Positions 26,802 through 33,558 of a DNA stretch of 64,000 nucleotides are shown one piece after another (the stretch's first letter is position 1; every line of letters begins with the position of its first letter). This stretch comes from Deltaproteobacteria bacterium. GTDB taxonomy: Bacteria > Myxococcota > Kuafuiibacteriia > Kuafuiibacteriales > Kuafuiibacteriaceae. Made by a program: the position numbers and the translations under genes. A model generated the notes under the pieces. It was not told the origin of the DNA and did not search any database. It was given only the letters and a program-made list of their open reading frames with translations. Location of the stretch: positions 1 to 64,000 of the forward strand of contig JACKEN010000006.1 in assembly GCA_020632995.1 (NCBI GenBank). Reading direction: 5' to 3'.

Positions 26802-27095
26802 ATGAGCGAGCAGGACGGCACCAGCGGCGCCTCGCGGCGCGCCATCCCCGAGACCCCCATCACGTTCTCCGAGTTCGTCATGTCCATCGGCATGAACGCC
26901 ATGGCCATGCTCGACACCGAGGGTGACCTGGTGCCCGCCAAGGCCGATCTCGTCCAGGCCGCCCAGCACATCGACATCCTGCGCCTCTTGAAGGACAAGA
27001 CCCGCGGCAACCTCGACGAGGGGGAGCACAAGCTCCTGGACTCGCTGATCTACGACCTGCAGATGCGCTACCTGGAGGTGGCCCGGAAGGGCTGA
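26802..27095 (+). CDS. DUF1844 protein
   Basis: 97 residues. It matches the short DUF1844 family: ITFSEFVMSIGMNAMAML, DLVQAAQHIDILRLLKDKTR and GEHKLLDSLIYDLQMRYLEV. The family is conserved in many bacteria, always small and helical, and has no assigned function. No signal peptide is present. ATG 26802 is preceded by GGAGCAGGGGA, a reasonable ribosome site. It is the second gene behind the 26336 promoter and is followed by a response-regulator gene after 52 bases. Confidence 0.92.
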   Translation: MSEQDGTSGASRRAIPETPITFSEFVMSIGMNAMAMLDTEGDLVPAKADLVQAAQHIDILRLLKDKTRGNLDEGEHKLLDSLIYDLQMRYLEVARKG

Positions 27096-27147
27096 GGCTC
27101 CGCACCTCGCCCGAGGTGCGAGAAGTTGCTAACCTCCGGGAGAGCCC

Positions 27148-28530
27148 GTGGCCGCCTCCGACGCCCCGCGAGTCCTGATCGTCGACGACAACGTCGAGTT
27201 CGCCGGCTTGATCGGGACCCTCATCGGAGAGCAGGGGCTGGTCCCGGTGGTCGTCCATACCGCCCGGGATGGCATCGCCCAGCTCGAGGCGGTGGCGCCC
27301 GCGGTGATGATCGTCGACCTCCTCCTCCCCGACATGACCGGGCACCGGCTCCTCGAGGCGGTGGTGCGGCGGGGCTCGCCCCCGGCCCTGTACGTCATGA
27401 GCGGGGTGTTCCGCGGTCCCGCCCAGCAGGAGCGGGTGGAGGCGATCGCCCCGCTCGCGGGCTGGTTCGAGAAGCCCTTCGAGACCCGACACCTGGTCGA
27501 GGCGGTGGTCACTCGGGTCGGGCAGCAGGTGGTCGATCGCAAGGAGCACAAGAAGGTCGGCGAGATCACCGGCGCCTTCGACATCAACATCCTGGATCCG
27601 GTGGATCTCGCGCCGCAGCCGGTGAGCGACGACCTCGACATCTCCATCGACGTCGACATGGACGAGGAGTGGAACGAGGACACCGAGGCGGCCCAGATCG
27701 CGCCGCGGCGGCGCGCCCCGCGGGCCCCGTCCCGCCCCCAGCCGGCGCCCTTCGACGGGGTCACCACCGGCTTCGGCCGGGTCCACACCCAGTCGCCGGC
27801 CGAGGTCGCGGCGGGGCTGCGCACCAGCCTCCGCACCGGCACCCTCGCCCAGACCACCATGCCCCGGCTCCTGAACGCGTTCTACGTGGCCCAGGAGACG
27901 GGGGAGATCGTCTTCGAGCGCGAGGACGCGCGGAAGATCGTCTACTTCGACGCTGGGGTGCCGACCTACGCGCTGTCCAACCTCGACGTGGATCGCCTCG
28001 GGGCCTTCGTGCGCCGCCACCTCGGCCTGTCGGAGGCGCAGATCAGCCACGCGGTCCGGCTGGCCCAGGAGTCCGAGAAGATGACCGGCGACGTGCTGGT
28101 GGAGCTCGGCTACGTGGACGCCGACCTCCGCACGGATCTGCTGGCGCAGCAGACCTGGACGATCATCCGCAGCCTCTTCACCTGGACCACCGGGCGCTAC
28201 GTGGTGGGCTTCAAGGTGCGGAGCCACGTCCCGCCGGTGGCGCTCAAGGAGGACACCACGGCCCTCGTGATCAACGGGGTCCGGGATCTGTTCGAGCTCG
28301 ACCGGCTCCAGCGGCTGGTGCGGCCCGAGCTGCGGCCCCACCCCTCACCGAACTCCCCGTTCCCGCTCTATCAGCTCCCGCTGACGGATCCCGAGGCGCT
28401 GTTGTTGTTGAAAACAACGGGGGATCTGACGGTGGCGGGGCTCTGCGAGGTGATCCGGGGGCAGCTGGACGAGCGGCACGTCCTCGCCACCCTCTACAGC
28501 CTGCTCACTCTTGGGGTGCTGGTGGCGTGA
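27148..28530 (+). CDS. Receiver-DUF4388 (PATAN) signalling protein
   Basis: 460 residues. An N-terminal receiver domain (1-125) has acidic residues in IVDDNVEF, the phospho-acceptor Asp57 in MIVDLLLPDMTG and the switch Lys in GWFEKPFE. After an acidic linker, a DUF4388/PATAN domain (about 225-450) reads GLRTSLRTGTLAQTTMPRLL, GEIVFEREDARKIVYFDAGV and SFTWTTG-type sequence SLFTWTTGRYVVGF. PATAN domains are common in myxobacteria, cyanobacteria and Deinococcus and are thought to mediate protein interactions in signalling and motility. There is no DNA-binding domain. GTG 27148 follows GGGAGAG. It converges with the lipoprotein gene at 28505. Confidence 0.9.
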   Translation: MAASDAPRVLIVDDNVEFAGLIGTLIGEQGLVPVVVHTARDGIAQLEAVAPAVMIVDLLLPDMTGHRLLEAVVRRGSPPALYVMSGVFRGPAQQERVEAIAPLAGWFEKPFETRHLVEAVVTRVGQQVVDRKEHKKVGEITGAFDINILDPVDLAPQPVSDDLDISIDVDMDEEWNEDTEAAQIAPRRRAPRAPSRPQPAPFDGVTTGFGRVHTQSPAEVAAGLRTSLRTGTLAQTTMPRLLNAFYVAQETGEIVFEREDARKIVYFDAGVPTYALSNLDVDRLGAFVRRHLGLSEAQISHAVRLAQESEKMTGDVLVELGYVDADLRTDLLAQQTWTIIRSLFTWTTGRYVVGFKVRSHVPPVALKEDTTALVINGVRDLFELDRLQRLVRPELRPHPSPNSPFPLYQLPLTDPEALLLLKTTGDLTVAGLCEVIRGQLDERHVLATLYSLLTLGVLVA

Positions 28531-28963
28531 CCGTCGCGGTGGCGACGGGGGTCAGCGAGCGCATCAGGTCGACCTTCCACCCGCCCTGCTCGCGGAGCAG
28601 GTGCAGGTCGGTGGAGCCCCGCGCCCCGGTGAGGCGCACCACCACGTGATCGCCGAGGGGGGAGGCCACCACCGGGTTCCGGGCGCTGCCGAGGGCGTTG
28701 AGGCCGAAGCTCCGGAGGACGTCGACCGGGCTCGGGGCCTCCCCGGGCTTCTCTTGTGCCCCCTGCGCCGCCTGGAGCGCCTGGTAGCGGGCGGTGAGGT
28801 CGGCCTGGGAGGACGCGGTGAGCATCCCCCACACCTGGCGGGCCTGCCCGGCCCGGACGGTGGCCAGGAACCGGGCCGCCGCCTCCTCGGGGGTGGGCTC
28901 GGGCTTGGCGCAGCCCAGATTCAGGGCCAGCGCAAGGAGGGCCAGGGTGAACAGGGGTCGCAA
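28505..28963 (-). CDS. Small hypothetical lipoprotein
   Basis: 152 residues from TTG 28963, chosen because it directly precedes a clean signal peptide (LRPLFTLALLALALNLGCAK) and has CGAGG 7 bases upstream; no ATG or GTG fits. The Cys of NLGC is a likely lipidation site although Asn at -3 is not ideal. The mature part begins PEPTPEEAAARFLATVRAGQ and looks like a small alpha+beta domain of the NTF2/DUF4878 kind (EAAARFLATV, then a strand-rich end such as GDHVVVRLTG and GGWKVDLMRSL). It would face the periplasm. It overlaps the end of the receiver-PATAN gene by 26 bases in convergent orientation. Confidence 0.75.
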   Translation of the reverse strand: MRPLFTLALLALALNLGCAKPEPTPEEAAARFLATVRAGQARQVWGMLTASSQADLTARYQALQAAQGAQEKPGEAPSPVDVLRSFGLNALGSARNPVVASPLGDHVVVRLTGARGSTDLHLLREQGGWKVDLMRSLTPVATATVTPPAPQE

Positions 28964-29039
28964 CGTGGGGCCTCGGTCTCGCGGCGGGCCGGTCCCTGGG
29001 GGGCCGGGCAAAATCTTCCGCCGCGGCCCACGCTACACG

Positions 29040-29069
29040 TTGACATGAGGGCTGTGAATCTTTTCTAAG
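29040..29069 (+). promoter_or_regulatory. Promoter of tRNA-Gln
   Basis: A consensus -35 box TTGACA (29040-29045) and, after 18 bases, TCTAAG (29064-29069) as -10. Transcription would start around 29077, just in front of the tRNA at 29080. The prs gene 44 bases further on may be read from the same promoter. Confidence 0.65.
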
Positions 29070-29079
29070 GGGCACGTCT

Positions 29080-29151
29080 TGGGGCGTCGCCAAGCGGTAA
29101 GGCAGCGGTTTTTGGTGCCGCTATTCGCAGGTTCGATCCCTGCCGCCCCAA
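29080..29151 (+). tRNA. tRNA-Gln (anticodon TTG)
   Basis: Folds as a complete cloverleaf. Acceptor TGGGGCG (29080-29086) pairs with CGCCCCA (29144-29150). The D arm is GCCAAGCGGTAAGGC, the anticodon stem GCGGT/GCCGC holds a 7-base loop TTTTGGT with anticodon TTG, and the T arm GCAGG-TTCGATC-CCTGC is canonical. CCA is not encoded. TTG decodes CAA and, by wobble, CAG, so this may be the main glutamine tRNA. Confidence 0.96.
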
Positions 29152-29194
29152 TGCAGCTTCCTACATCGCGTCATTGAACCTCGAGGGGCAGCGG

Positions 29195-30139
29195 GTGGTG
29201 GGCAACGTCCTCAAGATCTTCTCCGGAAACAGCAACACCAGGCTCGCTGAGGAGGTCGTGCGCAAGCTCGACGTACCCCTCGGCAGGGCGAACATCGGCC
29301 GTTTCGCCGACGGCGAGATCAACGTGACCATCGGGGAGAACGTCCGCTCGTCGGACGTCTTCCTGATCCAGTCCACGTGCTCGCCCTCGAACGAGAACCT
29401 GATGGAGCTGCTCATCATGATCGATGCGCTCCGCCGGGCCTCGGCCGAGTACATCACCGCGGTGATCCCGTACTACGGGTACGCGCGCCAGGACCGGAAG
29501 GTGGCCCCCCGGACCCCGATCACCGCGAAGCTGGTGGCGGACCTCATCGCCACCGCCGGCGCCACCCGGGTGCTGTCGATCGACATGCACGCGGGGCAGA
29601 TCCAGGGCTTCTTCAACGTGCCCTTCGATCACCTGTACGCGATGCCCGTGCTCCTGGACCACATGCGCCAGAACTTCGGGCCCGAGGCGGTGATCGTCAG
29701 CCCCGACGCGGGCGGCGTGGAGCGGGCCCGGGCCTACGGCAAGCGCCTGAACTGCAGCATCGGCATGATCGACAAGCGGCGTCCGCAGCCCAACGAGGCC
29801 AAGGTGATGCACGTGCTCGGTGAGGTCGAGGATCGGGACGTGATCCTCCTCGACGACATGATCGACACCGCTGGCACCCTGGTCGCGGGCGCGAACGCGC
29901 TCAAGGATCGGGGCGCGCGGAGGATCTTCGCCTACGCGACCCACGCGGTGTTCTCGGGCCCGGCCCTGGATCGGATCGAGGGCAGCCCGCTCGACAAGGT
30001 GGTGGTGACCAACAGCATCCCGTTGTCGGAGCGCGGCGCGGCGAGCTCGAAGATCGAGAGCATCTCGATCGCGCCGCTGATCGCCGAGGCGATCCGGCGC
30101 ATCCACCACGGCGACTCCGTCTCGAGCCTGTTCGTATGA
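29195..30139 (+). CDS. prs: Ribose-phosphate pyrophosphokinase (PRPP synthetase)
   Basis: 314 residues. It makes phosphoribosyl pyrophosphate from ribose 5-phosphate and ATP for purine, pyrimidine, His, Trp and NAD synthesis. Class I features: LKIFSGNSNTRLAEEV, GRFADGEINVTIGENVR, flexible-loop region VIPYYGYARQDRKVAPRTPI, DMHAGQIQGFF and the PRPP loop ILLDDMIDTAGTLV. GTG 29195 is chosen because AGGGG (29184-29188) lies 6 bases before it and the protein then starts just ahead of the conserved LKIFSGN; TTG 29174 would add seven residues without a ribosome site. It follows tRNA-Gln and overlaps the next lipoprotein gene by 4 bases. Confidence 0.96.
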   Translation: MVGNVLKIFSGNSNTRLAEEVVRKLDVPLGRANIGRFADGEINVTIGENVRSSDVFLIQSTCSPSNENLMELLIMIDALRRASAEYITAVIPYYGYARQDRKVAPRTPITAKLVADLIATAGATRVLSIDMHAGQIQGFFNVPFDHLYAMPVLLDHMRQNFGPEAVIVSPDAGGVERARAYGKRLNCSIGMIDKRRPQPNEAKVMHVLGEVEDRDVILLDDMIDTAGTLVAGANALKDRGARRIFAYATHAVFSGPALDRIEGSPLDKVVVTNSIPLSERGAASSKIESISIAPLIAEAIRRIHHGDSVSSLFV

Positions 30140-30780
30140 GGCACCTCGCGCGCCTCACCACCGCCGCGCTCACCCTGGCCGCCCTGGTGGGCTGCAAGGG
30201 GGAGGCGGGCCCGGCGGGCAACCCGGGGCCCGAGGGCCCCGCAGGTACGCCGGGCGCCACCGGCGCCGTCGGCCCGGTGGGTCCCGTTGGCCCCCAGGGG
30301 GCGACGGGCCAGCCGGGGGCCGAGGGCGGCACCCCCTACCTGCTCACCAACCCCTTCCGGAAGGTGCTCCAGTATGGGGATCGAGACGCCACCCTGGAGC
30401 TCGGGACCCCGGTGGACGTGGTGGCCCCCGGCGACGGGGACCTCCTGGTCCGGGCGCACTACACCGGGACGGTGGCGAAGCGGGACGGCTCAGGGTTCTG
30501 CCGGATCGAGGTGCGGCTCCGACTGAACCAGGATCCCTCGCCGCTGCTCGCCCAGAACCTGGGGATCTTCGGGGCCCCGGTGGCGGGGCGGCTGGACCTG
30601 GGGGTGCACACCACCCTCGCGGGGGTGATCCCCGTGCAGTCCGGCGAGGTCGTGCGGATGCGGCTGGAGCTCCGTCGGGTGGATCCCGAGTGCGCCGATG
30701 GCGAGGGGCCCACCCAGATCGCGGACATCTTCGGGCAGCTGGAGGTGGGCTTCCACCGGGTTCGAATCGCCACGCAATAA
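30136..30780 (+). CDS. Lipoprotein with collagen-like Gly-X-Y repeat
   Basis: 214 residues. A signal peptide (RLTTAALTLAALVGC) with lipobox LVGC is followed at once by about 14 Gly-X-Y triplets (GEAGPAGNPGPEGPAGTPGA, GAVGPVGPVGPQGATGQPGA), the composition of a short collagen triple helix. The remaining 145 residues are beta-rich (TPYLLTNPFRKVLQYGDRDA; LDLGVHTTLAGVIPVQSGEV), likely a trimerising globular head. The predicted product is an outer-membrane-anchored stalk with a head domain on the cell surface or in the periplasm. It overlaps prs (ATGA), an odd partner for a housekeeping gene; it may simply use that transcript. Confidence 0.85.
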   Translation: MRHLARLTTAALTLAALVGCKGEAGPAGNPGPEGPAGTPGATGAVGPVGPVGPQGATGQPGAEGGTPYLLTNPFRKVLQYGDRDATLELGTPVDVVAPGDGDLLVRAHYTGTVAKRDGSGFCRIEVRLRLNQDPSPLLAQNLGIFGAPVAGRLDLGVHTTLAGVIPVQSGEVVRMRLELRRVDPECADGEGPTQIADIFGQLEVGFHRVRIATQ

Positions 30781-30785
30781 GTGCG

Positions 30786-30814
30786 TTGACGACCCCGGAG
30801 GCGCGTGCTACTCG
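30786..30814 (+). promoter_or_regulatory. Promoter of the L25 gene
   Basis: TTGACG (30786-30791), 17-base spacer, TACTCG (30809-30814). Transcription would start near 30822, leaving a leader of about 118 bases before the L25 start. Confidence 0.45.
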
Positions 30815-30939
30815 CGCGCACTCGGTCCGGCCCGGGTCGGTCCGTAACCCATCGAGGCGGTTCGAGCTCGCATTCTGCGCGTCCGGGTTGCGGGCGCCGA
30901 AGCGAGGCAAGGGTCGAGGCTCACAGGGAAGAAATCGCG

Positions 30940-31536
30940 ATGGATACCCACGTTATCGAAGTCGAGAAGCGAGAGGCCACGGGCAAGGGCGCCGCGCGCA
31001 AGATGCGCGCCGCCGGGCGGATCCCTGGCATCCTTTACGGCCACAAGGAGGCGCCCGTCAGCGTCAGCCTTGACCCGAAGGTCCTCGAGCGCCACCTGAC
31101 CCACTCCGGGAAGCGGCGGAACACCTTGTTCGAGCTGGCCGGTCTGGATCGCAAGGTGCTGGCGCTGACCAAGGACCTGCAGGCCGATCCGGTGAAGCGC
31201 GATCTGCTGCACATCGACTTCTTCGAGGTGCGCGAGGGCGATCGTGTGGTGGTCGAGGTGCCGATGGTGTACTCCGGCCGCCCCGAGGGCGTGGTGAAGG
31301 GCGGTAAGCTCGAGGGCACCCGCCGCACCCTGCGCCTGGACTGCAGCCCGCTGGACATCCCCACGGACATCAAGCTCGAGATCACCAAGATGCAGATCGG
31401 CGACACGATCCGCGTCAAGGACCTCAGCCTGCCCGCGGGTGTGACGGCGGCGGAGGATGGCCACCTGACGGTGGCCACCATCAAGGCGCCGCGCGCGGCC
31501 GATGCGGCGGGCGAGGGCGAGGGCGCGAAGGCCTGA
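30940..31536 (+). CDS. rplY: 50S ribosomal protein L25 (CTC type)
   Basis: 198 residues, the long CTC form: an N-terminal 5S-rRNA-binding L25 domain (VEKREATGKGAARKMRAAGR, IPGILYG, KDLQADPVKRDLLHIDFFEV) plus the C-terminal TL5/CTC beta domain (VVEVPMVYSGRPEGVVKGG, LDCSPLDIPTDIKLEITKMQ). It belongs to the large subunit and in some bacteria responds to general stress. ATG 30940 follows a GGGAAGAAA ribosome site. It opens a cluster L25-pth-rpsF-rplI, and pth follows after 30 bases. Confidence 0.95.
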   Translation: MDTHVIEVEKREATGKGAARKMRAAGRIPGILYGHKEAPVSVSLDPKVLERHLTHSGKRRNTLFELAGLDRKVLALTKDLQADPVKRDLLHIDFFEVREGDRVVVEVPMVYSGRPEGVVKGGKLEGTRRTLRLDCSPLDIPTDIKLEITKMQIGDTIRVKDLSLPAGVTAAEDGHLTVATIKAPRAADAAGEGEGAKA

Positions 31537-31566
31537 GCCTGAGCGCGATCCGGCGGGAGCTGTCGC

Positions 31567-32235
31567 GTGTTCATCGTGGTGGGCCTGGGCAACCCCGGGC
31601 GTGAGTACGAGGACACGCGGCACAACGTCGGGTTCATGGTCGTCGACGCGCTGGCTGAGCGTGCCGGGGTCCAGGTCTGTGACAAGAAGTTCAAGGCGCG
31701 CGTCGGGCGTGCCCGCCTGGAAGGCGAGGACTGCCTGCTGATGAAGCCCGAGACGTTCATGAACCTCTCGGGAGAGTCGGTGGGCCCAGCCCTCGGGTTC
31801 TTCAAGCTGAGCACAGCGCAGGTCATCGTCGTCCACGACGAGCTGGATCTGCCGCTGGGTACGGTTCGGCTGAAGAAGGGCGGGGGGCATGGGGGCCACA
31901 ACGGCCTGAGGAGCTTGAAACAGCACCTCCCCGACGACGGGTTCGTGCGGGTACGCATCGGGATCGGCAAGCCGCCGCCCCAGTGGGACACCGCCGACTA
32001 TGTGCTGTCACGGTTCGCCTCTTCGGAGCGGGCGGTGGCAGACAGCGCCTTGAATGAAGCCGCCAGCGCGGTGAGGGCCGTCCTGAAAGATGGGATCGGC
32101 AAGGCCATGGGCCACTTCAACCGCGACCCCGAGAAGGAACGGGCGAAGGCGGAGCGTAGGCGGAAGAAGATCGAGGGTGGGGCGGACAGCCCGGCCCAGG
32201 GTAACGAGTCGAAGGCGACGGAAGGCGAGTCATGA
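31567..32235 (+). CDS. pth: Peptidyl-tRNA hydrolase
   Basis: 222 residues. It recycles peptidyl-tRNA released from stalled ribosomes by cleaving the ester bond. Catalytic and binding motifs: IVVGLGNPGREYEDTRHNVG (catalytic His in RHNVGF), MKPETFMNLSGESVGP, VVHDELDLPLG and KKGGGHGGHNGLRS. The C-terminal 40 residues form a Lys/Arg/Glu-rich tail (RAKAERRRKKIEGG) longer than the usual enzyme of about 190 residues. GTG 31567 is the start. The gene overlaps rpsF by 4 bases (ATGA), so translation of S6 is likely coupled. Confidence 0.96.
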   Translation: MFIVVGLGNPGREYEDTRHNVGFMVVDALAERAGVQVCDKKFKARVGRARLEGEDCLLMKPETFMNLSGESVGPALGFFKLSTAQVIVVHDELDLPLGTVRLKKGGGHGGHNGLRSLKQHLPDDGFVRVRIGIGKPPPQWDTADYVLSRFASSERAVADSALNEAASAVRAVLKDGIGKAMGHFNRDPEKERAKAERRRKKIEGGADSPAQGNESKATEGES

Positions 32236-32705
32236 GCACGACATTGGGCAAGCTCCGAGAGTACGAGACGGTTCTGGTCATCAACCCTGAGCTCACCGAC
32301 GAGCAGGTGGGCGAGATCATCGACCGCCTCAAGGGCGTCCTGGACAAGATGAGCGCCACCCTCCTGCGCGAGGATCACTGGGGCAAGCGCAAGATGGCCT
32401 TCGAGGCCAAGAAGCAGGGCCGGGGCAACTACTTCCTGTTCCACTACGTGGCCCCCGTGGGCGTGGTCGAGGAGCTGGAGCGCACCATGCGCAACCTCGA
32501 GCACGTGCACCGCTTCGTGACTCAGCTCAACGGCGAGGTCACCGACGTGGAGGCCAAGAAGACCGAGGTCGAGAAGATGGTGCGTGAGCGCGCCGCGGCC
32601 AAGGCGAAGGCGGAGGCCGAGCGCAAGGAGCGCGAGCTGGCCGAGCGGTCCATGGGCGACGACGACGACATGGACGACGACGATCGGGAGCAGGCGGCGG
32701 GCTGA
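32232..32705 (+). CDS. rpsF: 30S ribosomal protein S6
   Basis: 157 residues against about 100-135 in most bacteria. The S6 fold is clear: LREYETVLVINPELTDEQVG, DHWGKRKMAFEAKKQGRGNY, HYVAPVGVVEELERTMRNLE and VHRFVTQL. After residue 100 there is a long Lys/Glu/Ala helix and an acidic tail (GDDDDMDDDDREQ). S6 normally pairs with S18, but rpsR is not found between rpsF and rplI as is usual. ATG 32232 overlaps the pth stop. Confidence 0.95.
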   Translation: MSTTLGKLREYETVLVINPELTDEQVGEIIDRLKGVLDKMSATLLREDHWGKRKMAFEAKKQGRGNYFLFHYVAPVGVVEELERTMRNLEHVHRFVTQLNGEVTDVEAKKTEVEKMVRERAAAKAKAEAERKERELAERSMGDDDDMDDDDREQAAG

Positions 32706-32735
32706 GCCCGGGGCGCCGAGAAGGAGCACTGAGCC

Positions 32736-33404
32736 ATGATGAAGGTCATCCTCAAGGAGGACGTGCCCAACCTGGGTGTGGTCGGCGACCTGGTCTCCGT
32801 CCGTGACGGGTACGGCCGCAACTACCTGATCCCGCAGGGCAAGGCCGTGTTCGCGTCGGTGCGCTCGGTGGGCGAGCTCGACCACCAGAAGCGCCTGGCC
32901 GCCCACCGGCGTGCCCAGGCCACCGCCGAGGCCAACAAGTCCAAGAGCGCGATCGAGCAGATGCAGGTCGTGATGCAGGCCAAGGTCGCGCCGCCGCAGA
33001 TGAACGACGACGGGGAGCTGGTGCAGGAGAAGCTGCAGCGGCTGTTCGGCACCATCACCAACCGCGACATCGCGAAGGTGCTGCGCGACTCGGGCGTGAA
33101 GGCGGACCACCGCCGGGTCACCCTGGTCGACACCATCCGCACCGTCGGCAAGTACGTCGCCAAGGTCCGGCTGGACGGCGGCGTCGAGGCCAAGCTCCCC
33201 TTCTGGGTGATCCCGGAGGGCGCGGCGGACGTCGAGGCCGAGAAGAAGCGCGTCGAGGCGGCCCAAGAGGCGGCCAAGAAGGAGCGCGAGGAGGCGGCGG
33301 CCCGCGAGGCGGCGGCGGCGGTGGCGGCTTCGGCGGCCATGGCGGCCGAGGAGCGCGAGCCCACCGACGACGACGAGGACTCGTTCGGGAGCGACGAGGA
33401 CTGA
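32736..33404 (+). CDS. rplI: 50S ribosomal protein L9
   Basis: 222 residues compared with about 150 in most species. N-terminal domain MKVILKEDVPNLGVVGDLVS, then RDGYGRNYLIPQGKAVFA, a long connecting helix and a C-terminal domain ending VEAKLPFWVIPEG. The extra 70 residues are an Ala/Glu/Lys coiled-coil-like helix closing with Asp/Glu (DDDEDSFGSDED). L9 limits frameshifting and improper ribosome stacking. It follows rpsF by 30 bases with GAAGGAG before the ATG. A clear rho-independent terminator follows, ending the L25-pth-rpsF-rplI unit. Confidence 0.96.
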   Translation: MMKVILKEDVPNLGVVGDLVSVRDGYGRNYLIPQGKAVFASVRSVGELDHQKRLAAHRRAQATAEANKSKSAIEQMQVVMQAKVAPPQMNDDGELVQEKLQRLFGTITNRDIAKVLRDSGVKADHRRVTLVDTIRTVGKYVAKVRLDGGVEAKLPFWVIPEGAADVEAEKKRVEAAQEAAKKEREEAAAREAAAAVAASAAMAAEEREPTDDDEDSFGSDED

Positions 33405-33454
33405 GCGTCCTCTGGCCGGGGGTCGTCCCCAGCCTACAAGCTGCGCCGGAGTGT

Positions 33455-33500
33455 GAGGCGATCCTGGCGGATACCCGCTCGGGTCGCCTCTTTCTTTTGT
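33455..33500 (+). terminator. Rho-independent terminator after rplI
   Basis: GAGGCGATCC (33455-33464) pairs with GGGTCGCCTC (33481-33490), ten pairs including one G-T, followed directly by TTTCTTTTGT (33491-33500). It is the best intrinsic plus-strand terminator in the window and separates rplI from dnaB. Confidence 0.85.
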
Positions 33501-33558
33501 GCGCCCGCCGACGCGGCCCCTGCCTGCGGCCGCGTTGGGGTACCATGGCCGACGCCTC

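Noticed and set aside
28398..28420. A/T-rich patch GTTGTTGTTGAAAACAAC as an attachment or integration site
   Set aside because: It is in frame in the receiver-PATAN gene (Leu-Leu-Leu-Lys-Thr-Thr), no second copy or integrase exists, and it is too short.
29080..29160. tRNA-Gln as an integration site for a mobile island
   Set aside because: No integrase, no repeat of the tRNA 3' end nearby, and the next gene is prs, a housekeeping gene.
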